Assembly: GCA_023255835.1 (NCBI GenBank)
Contig: JAGDVW010000007.1
Span: forward strand, 1 to 22,454
Direction: 5' to 3'
DNA from: Candidatus Acetothermia bacterium
GTDB taxonomy: Bacteria; Bipolaricaulota; Bipolaricaulia; Bipolaricaulales; Bipolaricaulaceae
DNA: 22,454 nt
The position numbers were made by a program, and so were the translations under genes. Shown here piece after piece: positions 6,150 to 13,927 of this stretch; the first letter of the stretch is position 1; each line of letters begins with the position of its first letter. Below the pieces are notes generated by a model. The model saw nothing but the letters and a program-made list of their open reading frames with translations, ran no database searches and was not told the origin of the DNA.

Positions 6150-6818
6150 CTAAGGGGTTTCCTCCGTCAGAGAGGCGTAGCCACCGAAGTTCACAAAAAA
6201 GTGAAGAACGGGAGCGCTCAAGCTTGCGGGAACCCCTCCTAAGTCGAATCCCCCTGCTTTCCAACCGTCGCCCAGGGCCAAGAGGTACCCCACCTGGACC
6301 TTGAGGAAGGCCCAATCAAAAAGGAAAAGCTCCAAGGTCAAGTAGGGCTCGAGGGCGAAGAACCCGCGGGAAAGCCGGGTGGAAGTGGGGGTCGCTAATG
6401 CTTCCTCAAAAGATGAGGGAGCCCGAAAGATGAGCTCGAGCTCTGCACTTCCTCCGCCAAGGAGGAGGCCGAACCCCAAAGCCATGTTGCCCTCGGCGAA
6501 AAGGGCTCGTTCCGTGAGGAACCCGCCTGCACTAAAGGAAAGGGTGGCCGTTTTCTCGCCCCGGCGCACGGAAATTTCCCCGCCGTAGCCCATCCCGCCC
6601 AGGCGCGGCCCGGAAAGAAGCCCGCCAAACCCTCCCCCGCCCCAAAGGGGAAGGGGCCCGGAAAATCCCCCAAACCCGTGGGCCGAAAGCTCGGCGTTCA
6701 ACGCGGAAAGATCGGGAAAATAAAGGACGGGCATGAACCCACCGCCTCCAATCCCCAACGCCCCCTGGGCCAGGCCCAGAAAGCCGGCAAACAAAACGGA
6801 GACCAACAAAAGCCGCAC
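6150..6818 (-). CDS. Glycine-rich exported protein of unknown function (222 aa)
   Basis: No family recognised. Residues 1-19 form a signal peptide ([19 protein letters not shown]). Residues 20-85 are very rich in Gly, Phe and Leu with repeated GG clusters ([27 protein letters not shown]). The rest alternates hydrophobic and polar residues in strand-like stretches ([44 protein letters not shown]), which would suit an outer-membrane or secreted beta-structure. GTG at 6818 is preferred over GTG at 6827 because the AGGGGG Shine-Dalgarno abuts the earlier one but is correctly spaced for the later. tnaA follows 23 bases downstream on the same strand; a functional link is not evident. Confidence 0.7.
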   Translation of the reverse strand: MRLLLVSVLFAGFLGLAQGALGIGGGGFMPVLYFPDLSALNAELSAHGFGGFSGPLPLWGGGGFGGLLSGPRLGGMGYGGEISVRRGEKTATLSFSAGGFLTERALFAEGNMALGFGLLLGGGSAELELIFRAPSSFEEALATPTSTRLSRGFFALEPYLTLELFLFDWAFLKVQVGYLLALGDGWKAGGFDLGGVPASLSAPVLHFFVNFGGYASLTEETP

Positions 6819-6928
6819 AAATACCACCCCCTCGAAAAGCTGCCGCGCTGCATTGGCGCAAAGCCATTTTCTGCGATTGTGCTTTCCGTGTCACATCAAG
6901 ATGGATTGATTCGCGAGGCCTTGCGGGA

Positions 6929-7153
6929 ATGGCTCCCCCGACAAAGGGGATTTTCGTTTTCACCAAGGTCTTGGCTCGCCGGAAAGTTATTCTGCAGGCG
7001 GAGCTTCTCCCCGATGAAGGGGAAAAGGAGCTCGGGGTGAAGCTCGCCCTGGAGGAACGGGGATTGGCCTTCCTCCGTAAACCGGCTTCGGTAGCCGCCT
7101 TGAGCGCTACAAAGTTGGCCGAAGACGTGAGGGATCGGTCGCAGAAGAGCTGA
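6929..7153 (+). CDS. Doubtful small ORF (74 aa)
   Basis: The peptide is basic and helix-prone, with plausible codon use (RRKVILQAELLPDEG, then VKLALEERGLAFL). However, it has no Shine-Dalgarno and no TANNNT box at the leaderless distance, it resembles no family I know, and it lies across a group of inverted repeats. The frame stays open upstream without a start codon, so it could also be a decayed gene fragment or non-coding. Confidence 0.3.
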   Translation: MAPPTKGIFVFTKVLARRKVILQAELLPDEGEKELGVKLALEERGLAFLRKPASVAALSATKLAEDVRDRSQKS

Positions 7154-7213
7154 CCTTTTTGCCTCACGTTTTGGGGTTCCTTCGGCTTCACCATGTTCCA
7201 GCGGGAACTGGAA
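7001..7213. ncRNA. Candidate structured RNA or long regulatory leader, strand unknown
   Basis: Five potential hairpins follow one another. GAGCT/AGCTC with inner CCCC/GGGG spans 7001-7033. GGAGGAA (7051-7057) pairs with TTCCTCC (7070-7076). GGCT/AGCC lies at 7084-7096. ACGTGAGG (7125-7132) pairs with CCTCACGT (7162-7169) and encloses GGTC/GACC. TTCCAG (7196-7201) pairs with CTGGAA (7208-7213). On the minus strand this could be a leader of the exported protein gene starting at 6818. Chance hairpins are common in GC-rich DNA, so this is only a candidate. Confidence 0.25.
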
Positions 7214-7335
7214 AAATCGCGCAAAATTGCGGATTCGCCAGGCGTTTTTTCAATCGTTTACTTTGGGCATGGTGGTAATGGCGGTCACCTCTAATTGGAA
7301 GTTTTCCCCAGCCGATCCCCAGGGCGGATGCCGAT

Positions 7336-7365
7336 TTGACAGCTGAACGTAATGCGGGTTACACT
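7336..7365 (+). promoter_or_regulatory. Strong sigma70-type promoter of the HEAT-repeat gene
   Basis: A perfect TTGACA (7336-7341), 18 bases, then TACACT (7360-7365). The expected start of transcription, about 7 bases on, coincides with the A of the ATG at 7372. This is the best-supported leaderless start in the window. Confidence 0.75.
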
Positions 7366-7371
7366 GGGTTC

Positions 7372-8025
7372 ATGGTGCGCCGGCCTTCGGTCCTCTCTGA
7401 CCCCTTCGCAGCGGACCAAGAAGAGGCCATCTTTGCCAAAGCTTTATCCGAGCTCCGGGCGAAGATCTCAAGCGATGGGCAAAATGCCGTAACGGCCTTG
7501 GCCTCTTTTTTGGCGCAGGGAGGAGCGCTGGTTTTCCCCCTCCTGCGGGCTTGGGCCGAGGATCATGATCCTCAGGTGCGAAAAAGTTTAGTCAAAGCCG
7601 CGGAAAAGGCCGCGGATCCCGCTGATCCCTTCCGGGCCGTGTTCCTCTTTGGGCTCATCGAGCCCCTCCTTTGGGACCCAGATCCTTCCGTCCGGACCTT
7701 GGCCCGCAAAGCCCTCCGGGAAAAGCTCCTTCCCACCTATCCCGAGGAGGCCTTGGAGATCCTGGCCCAGTGGACAGCTGATCCCGACCCCAAAAAGAAG
7801 ATCTTCGCCGTGGAGTGCCTTGGCCGGCTCCCCCCTTCTTTAGCCCGGCGGGCCCTCATCCTCCTCCGCCATCTTGGCCGCAGCGAGGAGGGAAAGGTTC
7901 GAAAAGCCGTGATCCGTGCCCTGAGGAGGTGGCGTTGGGCGGCCCCTAACCCCGTGGAAGGGGAGCTCCGAGGTTGGCTTGCGGACCCGGGGCTTTCCGA
8001 GCTCGCCCAAAGGGCCTTAAGCTGA
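7372..8025 (+). CDS. HEAT-repeat / armadillo-like scaffold protein (217 aa)
   Basis: All-helical protein made of paired helices of about 30-38 residues, such as ALVFPLLRAWAEDHDPQVRKSLVKAAEK, then DPDPSVRTLARKALREKL and DPDPKKKIFAVECLGRL. The recurring DPD-P-VR/KK pattern is typical of HEAT or PBS-lyase-like repeats and of DNA-alkylation-repeat proteins, which serve as binding scaffolds. No catalytic motif is seen, so the partner is unknown. The start is ATG 7372, since the longer frame from TTG 7336 begins inside the -35 box. Its last 80 bases overlap the end of the convergent VWA gene, so both C-termini are encoded by the same DNA. Confidence 0.8.
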   Translation: MVRRPSVLSDPFAADQEEAIFAKALSELRAKISSDGQNAVTALASFLAQGGALVFPLLRAWAEDHDPQVRKSLVKAAEKAADPADPFRAVFLFGLIEPLLWDPDPSVRTLARKALREKLLPTYPEEALEILAQWTADPDPKKKIFAVECLGRLPPSLARRALILLRHLGRSEEGKVRKAVIRALRRWRWAAPNPVEGELRGWLADPGLSELAQRALS

Positions 8026-10450
8026 CCTTTCGCAGGGCTAAATCCAAAAGGAAGCTCCCCGCACCTGCCCAAAGGAGGAACGGCCAAAGGGCCACCCATT
8101 CCCCCCTCTCCCCGGAAAGCCCGGGTAGCTCCTCGTCCCAAAGCACGCTCCCGCCCGTGGCGTGGGCGATGGCGGCAAGCGTAGCCTCGTCCGGCCCCGT
8201 TTCCCTGAATTCCCGGGGATAAGGGAGGGGAAGGGAGACGGTTCCCCCGTAGCGCCCGCTCTCTTCTGTGAAACTGAGGAGATGAACCCCCTCCTCCGGG
8301 GCGGGGATTTCCGCCTCATAGCGGCCTGGGGCAACCTGGACGAAGGCGAGGGAAAGGGTGTCCCTTGGCCCCACGAGGGTCCCGGAAAATCTTAGCCCAT
8401 TCACCCAGCGGCCGCCCTCCGCCACATCGAGCTGGATCCGTAGCCCCCTTTCCCCCTCCTCCCACCGCACTTCCACCGAAGCTCTCTCCGACCAAATCCG
8501 CCCGAAAACATGGGCGAAGAGCGCGGAAAGGGCGGGCGAGGCCACGAGGTCCCGGGACCAAACCCCGCGGAGGTCCGCGGTGAGGACGGCCACCGTGCCC
8601 AAGCCCAGGCGGCCGAAAACGAGTAAAGGATCGCCCAGGGACGTGAGGAGGGCTACCTCCCCCGTGGGTTTTGGGAAGGTGAGGCTATAGCCGTAAAGGG
8701 AGGGCCAGGCCACACCGCTCAATTCCCCGGCCGCGGGGCCGGGCACCAGAGAAAACTCGCCCTCCACGAAGCGCGGCCGCAGGGCTTTCCTTGTCTCTCG
8801 CACAAGGACGGCTCGCAACTCCACGGGATCGCGGAGGAAGTGGACCTCGCCCCCGCCGGCCTGGGCTAAAGCGGAAAGGATCTCCAAATCGGCGTCGGGA
8901 CCGATGGCGATGGATGTAAGCCCCACCCCGCTTTCGGCCACCCGACGATACAGCGCCTGAAAGTCGCGATTCTCCCGCACCGTTTTCCCGTCGGAGGCGA
9001 GGATGATGTGGCGGATGCGCGCGGGAACATTGGCCAAGGCGGCGAGGGCTAGCTCCACCGCGGGCCAAAGGTCGGTGCCGCCGCTTGGGGTGAGCCCGGC
9101 CAGGGCGGAAAAGAGCGCGGGCTTGGTGGCGGACGCCGGGCCGGGAAAAGCTAGCCAGAAAGGATTACGGTCGAAGGCGATGGCCCCAAGCCAGTCGTCG
9201 TCGGGGATCCACTCCATGGCCGCCGCCGTGGCGTCCTTGAGGAGCTCTATTTTCGTGGTGGAACCGGCCCGACCAGCCATGGAGGCCGAGCGGTCCAAAA
9301 CGAAGACCACCGCCGCGGTGGCCTCCTGATAGGCTTGCGGCACGGAAAAGGTCACAGGAAGGATTTCTTCCAAGGGGCCGGCATAGCCGCCCAGGGCCCG
9401 CCTCCCCAGGATGGCCCAAAGGCCCCCGCCGGCCCGCACGAACGCAGCCAAAGCCTCGACTGTCCCCGGCCCCAAGAGGCCCAGCGGGAAATCATCGAGG
9501 ATCACCAGGTTCGCTTGGGCAAGATCGGAAAGCTCCAGGGCGGGAACGCGGCGGAAGGGAAGGCCCGCCCCCCGCAGCAGCGCATCCACCGCGCTTTCGC
9601 CCTCGCCCACCACCAGCGCGGGAGCCACCTCGCCCACAGCCACCGCCCAGGAGAGCCGGTTGTTTTCGGGAAGAGGGTCGGCCGGGACCTCCAGAGCCAG
9701 GGTAAACGTGAACATCCCTGGCTCCGGGAGCTCCACCTGAAAGCGCTCCTCATGGAGCCCGGGTGTCAGGCGAAGCTCGCGGACCAAAAGCGGCAACCCG
9801 TTTGCGGAAAGCACGGCCCGTACCCCCACCTCCTCGCTAACCAGGATCTGCGCGGAAAGCTCGGCCTTTCCAGGCGGGATTTTGCTTGGGCCTTGGAAGG
9901 AAAGGAGGCGCAGAGGATCCTTGAGGCCCACGGGAAAAACATTGATGGCAACGCGGTGGATTCGCGCCCGCTCTACCGCTCCCCAAAGCTTTCCCTCGGT
10001 ATCGCGGCCATCGGAAAGGAGAACGATCTGTCCCGGCCCGGGGAGGAGGGCCAAGGCCAGGTCCAAAGCCGCGCCGAGATCAGTCCGGCTCGGCTCGAGG
10101 GAAACGGGGGTCTCCAGGGTCTTGAGGAGGCCGGGGCTGGGTGGCCTCACCACCGCGGGAAGCCCGGCAAAAACCACGACCCCCGCGTGAACACCTCGCC
10201 CCGCAGCCGAGGAGGCCAGATCCCAAAAAGCCTGCACGGCCTCGTCCCCAACGCTTCCGGAGCGGTCCACCAGGAAGATCACCTCTTCCTGGGCGCGGCG
10301 AAAGCCCACCTCCGGCTGGCTCAGGGCTAGGACCATAAAGGTAAGGGTCAAGGCCCGGCCGAGAAGACGCCGCTCCCGCAGGAGGGAAAAGAGGAAAAGC
10401 CCAAGGGGAAAGAGGAGGAAAGCCAAGGCCCAGGGCCAAAGGAAACGCAT
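7946..10450 (-). CDS. Membrane protein with two VWA domains (BatA/B-like, 834 aa)
   Basis: Last gene of the MoxR operon. Two N-terminal membrane helices (about 5-25 and 32-45) precede a VWA domain with MIDAS DRSGS (Asp62, Ser64, Ser66) and LLSDGRD near 144-150. A beta-sandwich-like region (about 195-275) and a Rossmann-like, glutamine-amidotransferase-type fold without a visible catalytic cysteine (about 278-365, LVILDDFPLG, FVRAGGGLWAILG) follow. A second VWA domain has DRSAS (Asp386, Ser388, Ser390), SGGTD near 456-460 and ASDGKT near 485-490. A single membrane helix (about 793-813) ends the protein. The order resembles long bacterial VWA proteins found beside MoxR. The start ATG overlaps the upstream stop (TGATG). 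Function: probably a metal-dependent adhesion platform acted on by MoxR; substrates unknown. Confidence 0.88.
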   Translation of the reverse strand: MRFLWPWALAFLLFPLGLFLFSLLRERRLLGRALTLTFMVLALSQPEVGFRRAQEEVIFLVDRSGSVGDEAVQAFWDLASSAAGRGVHAGVVVFAGLPAVVRPPSPGLLKTLETPVSLEPSRTDLGAALDLALALLPGPGQIVLLSDGRDTEGKLWGAVERARIHRVAINVFPVGLKDPLRLLSFQGPSKIPPGKAELSAQILVSEEVGVRAVLSANGLPLLVRELRLTPGLHEERFQVELPEPGMFTFTLALEVPADPLPENNRLSWAVAVGEVAPALVVGEGESAVDALLRGAGLPFRRVPALELSDLAQANLVILDDFPLGLLGPGTVEALAAFVRAGGGLWAILGRRALGGYAGPLEEILPVTFSVPQAYQEATAAVVFVLDRSASMAGRAGSTTKIELLKDATAAAMEWIPDDDWLGAIAFDRNPFWLAFPGPASATKPALFSALAGLTPSGGTDLWPAVELALAALANVPARIRHIILASDGKTVRENRDFQALYRRVAESGVGLTSIAIGPDADLEILSALAQAGGGEVHFLRDPVELRAVLVRETRKALRPRFVEGEFSLVPGPAAGELSGVAWPSLYGYSLTFPKPTGEVALLTSLGDPLLVFGRLGLGTVAVLTADLRGVWSRDLVASPALSALFAHVFGRIWSERASVEVRWEEGERGLRIQLDVAEGGRWVNGLRFSGTLVGPRDTLSLAFVQVAPGRYEAEIPAPEEGVHLLSFTEESGRYGGTVSLPLPYPREFRETGPDEATLAAIAHATGGSVLWDEELPGLSGERGEWVALWPFLLWAGAGSFLLDLALRKVSLRPFGRARKAPGPQANLGAPLPRG

Positions 10451-12105
10451 CAGCCGTGGCCTCCCGCGAAAAGAAGGGCCTCACCCAAAAGGAGGGGGAG
10501 GAGGGCGAGGAGGACCCAAGGCCAAAGGGGGACGGCAACTTTTGCCTCGGGCGATTCGGGCTTGACCACTTCCACGGGGGCAGGCGGCCGAGAGGCCTCC
10601 CACGGCACGTTCACCGCCACATACCCCGTCCCATCCGGCCGGCGGAGCGCGTAGAGGCCGGGTTCCTCCGGCGACCAAAGGCCCTCCACGGGCCCTTCCC
10701 CGGTGAGCACGGCGTAGCCCGGGGGAAGCCGCAAGGTTTCCCCGACCTCGAGGAGGGGCGCGGGCTCCTCGGGGAGAAGCCAACCCAAGAGGTTCCGCAC
10801 GAGGACGGGGAAGTCCGGAAGGAGGGGGAGGTTGGAGCTCCCAAGCTCGGCGGTGAGGAAAGCCCGGCGGCCATGGGGGCTTTCCCAAAGGACAAGGAGG
10901 GGCAATTCCCCGGCCCAAGCGAGCACCTTGGCCTCCGGGGGAAGACGGAGGGCGTAAACCTTAGCGATCCGGATTTTTTCCAGGGAAACGTGGGCGAGGA
11001 GGGAAGAAGGCTCGGCCCGGAGGGCGCCGGCGGGGCGGAAGCCCTCGCCGGGACAATCTGGGCTTCCGGCGGCCACCAGAAGCGCCGGTCCCACGGGCTC
11101 CCCCGCGAGCTCCGTGGATACGGCCACATAAAGGTCCGCGGTACCCTCGGCCCGCACGGCGGAAGCAGCGGCGCGCAAGGCCGCCCAAAGGTACCGGTCC
11201 TCTTGGCCCACGAAGGCCACGCGCACCGTCCCCGTGGAAAACGCAAAATAGCGCACATTGTCCCAGGGGAAGGGATCGCCTGGGAGGAGCTCGGCCACAA
11301 ATGCGCCGGCGCGGACGCCGAAAAGGGGGAGGACGAGGTCTTCCTCCTGTCCGGGAGGGAGGAGGCGGCTTGCCCAAAACTCCCCGGCTTCCGTCCTCAC
11401 CCGCACTTGGACGTCTTGGTATTTCGGCGTGGCGTTGAGGACCCGCAGGAACGCTTCGTAGCGGGTTCCGTCAGGGGCGGGGCGCACAGAGAACGCGGTT
11501 AGGCCGAGGTTCGGCGGCCGCTCCACCTGGATCACCTCCGCGCCGATCACACCCGCGGGGTTGTCGGTGATCACCACCACCCGCGGCCAGGGTTCGGGAA
11601 AGAGGGCCAGGGCGCGGGCCAAGGGCGGCCGGCGGCGCAAAGTGGGCCGATAAAGGTCCAGCGCCCGGAGGATCTCCGCCTGGGAGGAGGTCGGCTCGGC
11701 TAGGCGCGCGGGCGGATCGGTCCAAAGCACTGCCGTCCAGGGGCCCGCGGATCCCCGCACCACTCGTTTCGCCTCCTCCCGGATTTTTTCCGCTACCCCT
11801 TCGCTTGCGGTGGAGGCGGAGGCATCGAGCACAAGCAGGGTGGCCCCGCTTGGGCGGAGGGCAAAGAGGGCCGGCCGGCTGAGGGCAAAAGCGAAAAGGA
11901 TCACAGCCAGAACCTGGAGGAGAAGGAGGAGGTCGAGGCGGTGGCGCAGGCGCTGGAGGAAATGGGGCTGATCAGGTCGGACCCCTTCCCAAAGGAAGAG
12001 GGCGGAGACAAGAAAATCCCGTTCCCTTCGGCGCAAAAAATGGAGGAGCACCACCGGGATGAGGGCGAGGAGCCAAAGCCAAGCCCAAGGGAGCTCCCAG
12101 GTCAT
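10450..12105 (-). CDS. BatA-like membrane protein with VWA domain (551 aa)
   Basis: The N-terminus is the BatA-type membrane domain: helix about 8-23, the conserved basic turn LHFLRRRERD, ALFLWE, and a second helix about 57-79. A VWA domain starts near 88 with MIDAS DASAS (Asp94, Ser96, Ser98) and continues to VVVITDNP. A long region predicted as mixed alpha/beta follows (CARDB-like strands near 225-285, then an amidotransferase-like fold with LLVAAGSPD). A C-terminal helix (about 525-546) returns to the membrane. The frame is open far upstream, but ATG 12105 overlaps the DUF58 stop by 4 bases (ATGA) and begins the BatA domain. In MoxR-linked operons such proteins act with a second VWA protein in the cytoplasmic membrane. 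Confidence 0.87.
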   Translation of the reverse strand: MTWELPWAWLWLLALIPVVLLHFLRRRERDFLVSALFLWEGVRPDQPHFLQRLRHRLDLLLLLQVLAVILFAFALSRPALFALRPSGATLLVLDASASTASEGVAEKIREEAKRVVRGSAGPWTAVLWTDPPARLAEPTSSQAEILRALDLYRPTLRRRPPLARALALFPEPWPRVVVITDNPAGVIGAEVIQVERPPNLGLTAFSVRPAPDGTRYEAFLRVLNATPKYQDVQVRVRTEAGEFWASRLLPPGQEEDLVLPLFGVRAGAFVAELLPGDPFPWDNVRYFAFSTGTVRVAFVGQEDRYLWAALRAAASAVRAEGTADLYVAVSTELAGEPVGPALLVAAGSPDCPGEGFRPAGALRAEPSSLLAHVSLEKIRIAKVYALRLPPEAKVLAWAGELPLLVLWESPHGRRAFLTAELGSSNLPLLPDFPVLVRNLLGWLLPEEPAPLLEVGETLRLPPGYAVLTGEGPVEGLWSPEEPGLYALRRPDGTGYVAVNVPWEASRPPAPVEVVKPESPEAKVAVPLWPWVLLALLPLLLGEALLFAGGHG

Positions 12106-13001
12106 GGCCGCCACCTCCGGGCCACGGTGAGGGCCGCTCCCACCGGCGAGCCCTCCGCCGGGAAAAGGAAGAAGGCCGCCCCCAGTTCTTGGCACGCGGA
12201 AAGAAGGGCAGCATTCCAACGCCTTAGGGCCTCCATGTAGGCCCGGAGGGCCGCGCGGCCCACGCTCAGCGAGCGCCCCCTTCCCTCCTCCACATCGAGG
12301 AGGCGCACCTCGCCCGCCACCGCGGGAGAGAGATCCTGGGGGGCGAGGATTTGGATGGCGGCCACGGCATGGCGGCCATGGCGCAGGGCCAAGAGGCCCT
12401 CGCGGAGCCCTGGGGCCAAGAAATCGGAAAGGATGAGGCAGAACCCGGGCTCGCCCACTTTTTCCGCCCATGCCGAAAGGGCGCGGGCGAGATCCGTTCG
12501 GCCCAGCGGGGAGATTTTGGAAAGCTCAGCAAAGGTTTTGGCCAAGGCAGCGCGGCCCCGCCGCGGCCTCCCCAGGAACTGTACAGTTTCGGAGAAAGGG
12601 TAGACGGCGAAGCGGTCGCCTGCGCGATACGCGAGGAAACAAAAGGCCGCGGAAAGCCGCGCCGCAAAGGAAAGCTTTCCTCCCAGGGCCATGGAGCGGG
12701 AAGCGTCCAAAAGGACGTAAAGGGGGGCTTCCACCTCGCGGGAGAAGACCTTGGTCACGAGTTTGCGGTGGCGGGCGTACACGGCCCAATCGACGAGGCG
12801 GGGGTCGTCGCCGGGCTGGTAGGGCCGGTGGTCGGCGAACTCGAGGGAGGCCCCGGCCCGCCTGGCCAAATGTCCACCGGGCAAAAGGAGGCGCGGGCGG
12901 CGTAGGGCAAAGCGGGCACGGGCTAGGACCGCCAGCTCCGCGGGACTGAGGAGCTCTACGGCGGCGGTACCGCCCGCAACACCTCCTGGAGCACCTCCCA
13001 T
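12102..13001 (-). CDS. DUF58 domain protein with VWA-like fold (299 aa)
   Basis: The DUF58 signature YQPGDDPRLVDWAVYAR (61-77) is complete, followed by VWA-like MIDAS DASRS (Asp99, Ser101, Ser103) and LILSDFL around 200. Proteins of this family are almost always encoded next to MoxR and are thought to be its adaptor or client. No membrane helix is seen, so it is probably cytoplasmic. ATG 13001 lies 46 bases inside the MoxR gene; it is supported by GAGGGGGTGA a few bases upstream and the lack of a better start before the conserved region. The N-terminal 15 residues (Gly/Ala-rich) therefore share DNA with the MoxR C-terminus. Confidence 0.93.
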   Translation of the reverse strand: MGGAPGGVAGGTAAVELLSPAELAVLARARFALRRPRLLLPGGHLARRAGASLEFADHRPYQPGDDPRLVDWAVYARHRKLVTKVFSREVEAPLYVLLDASRSMALGGKLSFAARLSAAFCFLAYRAGDRFAVYPFSETVQFLGRPRRGRAALAKTFAELSKISPLGRTDLARALSAWAEKVGEPGFCLILSDFLAPGLREGLLALRHGRHAVAAIQILAPQDLSPAVAGEVRLLDVEEGRGRSLSVGRAALRAYMEALRRWNAALLSACQELGAAFFLFPAEGSPVGAALTVARRWRP

Positions 13002-13927
13002 GGACTCACCCCCTCGGCCTCGGCCCGGAAATTGAGGATCACCCGGTGGATGAGGGCCGGCCGGAACGCGGCCTGGACGTCTTCCACCTCCAAATGGAAG
13101 CGGCCGGAGAGGAAGGCCCGGGCCTTGGCCCCGAGGATCAGGGCCAACCCGGCCCGGGGACTGGCCCCATAGAGGACGTACTTCTTCACGGCCTCGGGCG
13201 CGTTCCGCGCACCGGGATGCGTGGCCAAAACCAGCCGCGCCGCATAGCTCAAAAGCTCCCCATGCACGGGATATTCCGCCACCACCTCTTGGCAGAGGAG
13301 CACTTCCTCCCGGGTGAGGACGGGCTCGGGAAGAACTATCCCCTCGCCCTCCGTGTTCCGACGGATGATCTCCACGAGCTCCTCCTCCCTGGGGAAACCC
13401 ACCTCGGCCTTGAACAGGAACCGGTCCACCTGCGCTTCAGGAAGAGGATAAGTTCCCTCCATCTCGATGGGGTTTTGGGTGGCGAGGACCATGAAGGGGT
13501 GGGGAAGGGGGTAGGTGGTGTTTCCCACGGTGACTTGGCGCTCTTGCATGGCCTCAAGGAGGGCGGACTGGGTTTTGGGGGTGGCGCGGTTGATCTCGTC
13601 AGCGAGGACGATGTTGGCGAAAACCGGGCCGGGAAGGAAACGAAAACCATCCTCGGAAAACACGTAGGTGCCGAGGATATCGGCGGGCATGAGGTCGGGA
13701 GTGCATTGAATCCGGGAGAAACTCAGGCCCAGGGCGCGGCTTAAGGCCCGCACAAGGAGGGTTTTCCCAAGTCCAGGCACGCCCTCCAAAAGGACGTGCC
13801 CCCGCCCCAAAAGGGCCCAAATGGTGATCTCTATCGTCCGCTCCTGCCCGACGATGGTGCGGCCGAGGGCCTCCCGCAGGCGGGCCAGGGACTCCTGGGC
13901 CTGGGCGATCTCTTCCCTTCCGATCAA
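12956..13927 (-). CDS. moxR: MoxR-family AAA+ ATPase
   Basis: Chaperone-like AAA+ ATPase of 323 aa, the usual MoxR size. Walker A is GVPGLGKT (49-56), Walker B VLADEINRA (107-115), sensor 1 is ATQNP, and the arginine-finger region is EGTYPLPEAQVDRF. The C-terminal helical lid follows (YGASPRAGLALILGAKARAFL). It most likely forms rings that remodel or activate the VWA-domain proteins encoded next to it. The start is a TTG at 13927: TTGA overlaps the previous stop codon, and GGAGGTG lies 6 bases upstream. No in-frame ATG exists before the conserved region. The family is certain; its clients are inferred from gene order. Confidence 0.96.
   Translation of the reverse strand: MIGREEIAQAQESLARLREALGRTIVGQERTIEITIWALLGRGHVLLEGVPGLGKTLLVRALSRALGLSFSRIQCTPDLMPADILGTYVFSEDGFRFLPGPVFANIVLADEINRATPKTQSALLEAMQERQVTVGNTTYPLPHPFMVLATQNPIEMEGTYPLPEAQVDRFLFKAEVGFPREEELVEIIRRNTEGEGIVLPEPVLTREEVLLCQEVVAEYPVHGELLSYAARLVLATHPGARNAPEAVKKYVLYGASPRAGLALILGAKARAFLSGRFHLEVEDVQAAFRPALIHRVILNFRAEAEGVSPWEVLQEVLRAVPPP

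Larger units (their letters stand above)
6819..7371. other. Long intergenic region with hairpins
   Basis: This 553-base stretch between divergent genes is less GC-rich than its surroundings. It holds the Shine-Dalgarno of the minus-strand gene at its left end, one doubtful small ORF (6929-7153), a cluster of inverted repeats (7001-7213), a T-run after the tight CGCC/GGCG repeat near 7236-7250, and at its right end the strong promoter of the HEAT-repeat gene. No tRNA, tmRNA, RNase P or SRP RNA signature was recognised. Confidence 0.6.

Noticed and set aside
6127..6315. N-terminal extension of tryptophanase of 63 codons
   Set aside because: It is Arg/Gly-rich, covers the end of the upstream gene in another frame, and tryptophanases begin at the equivalent of ATG 6126.
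6532..7224. Minus-strand frame of 230 codons overlapping the exported-protein gene
   Set aside because: It is out of frame with the signal-peptide protein, Arg/Ser-rich and without a start signal; better explained as non-coding.
7220..7231. CGCAA-AA-TTGCG repeat as an RNA hairpin
   Set aside because: The two-base loop is too small; at most it is a weak protein-binding palindrome.
7269..7346. Tiny plus-strand ORF of 25 codons just before the HEAT promoter
   Set aside because: It has no ribosome binding site, its stop lies beyond the -35 box, and the peptide has no recognisable feature.
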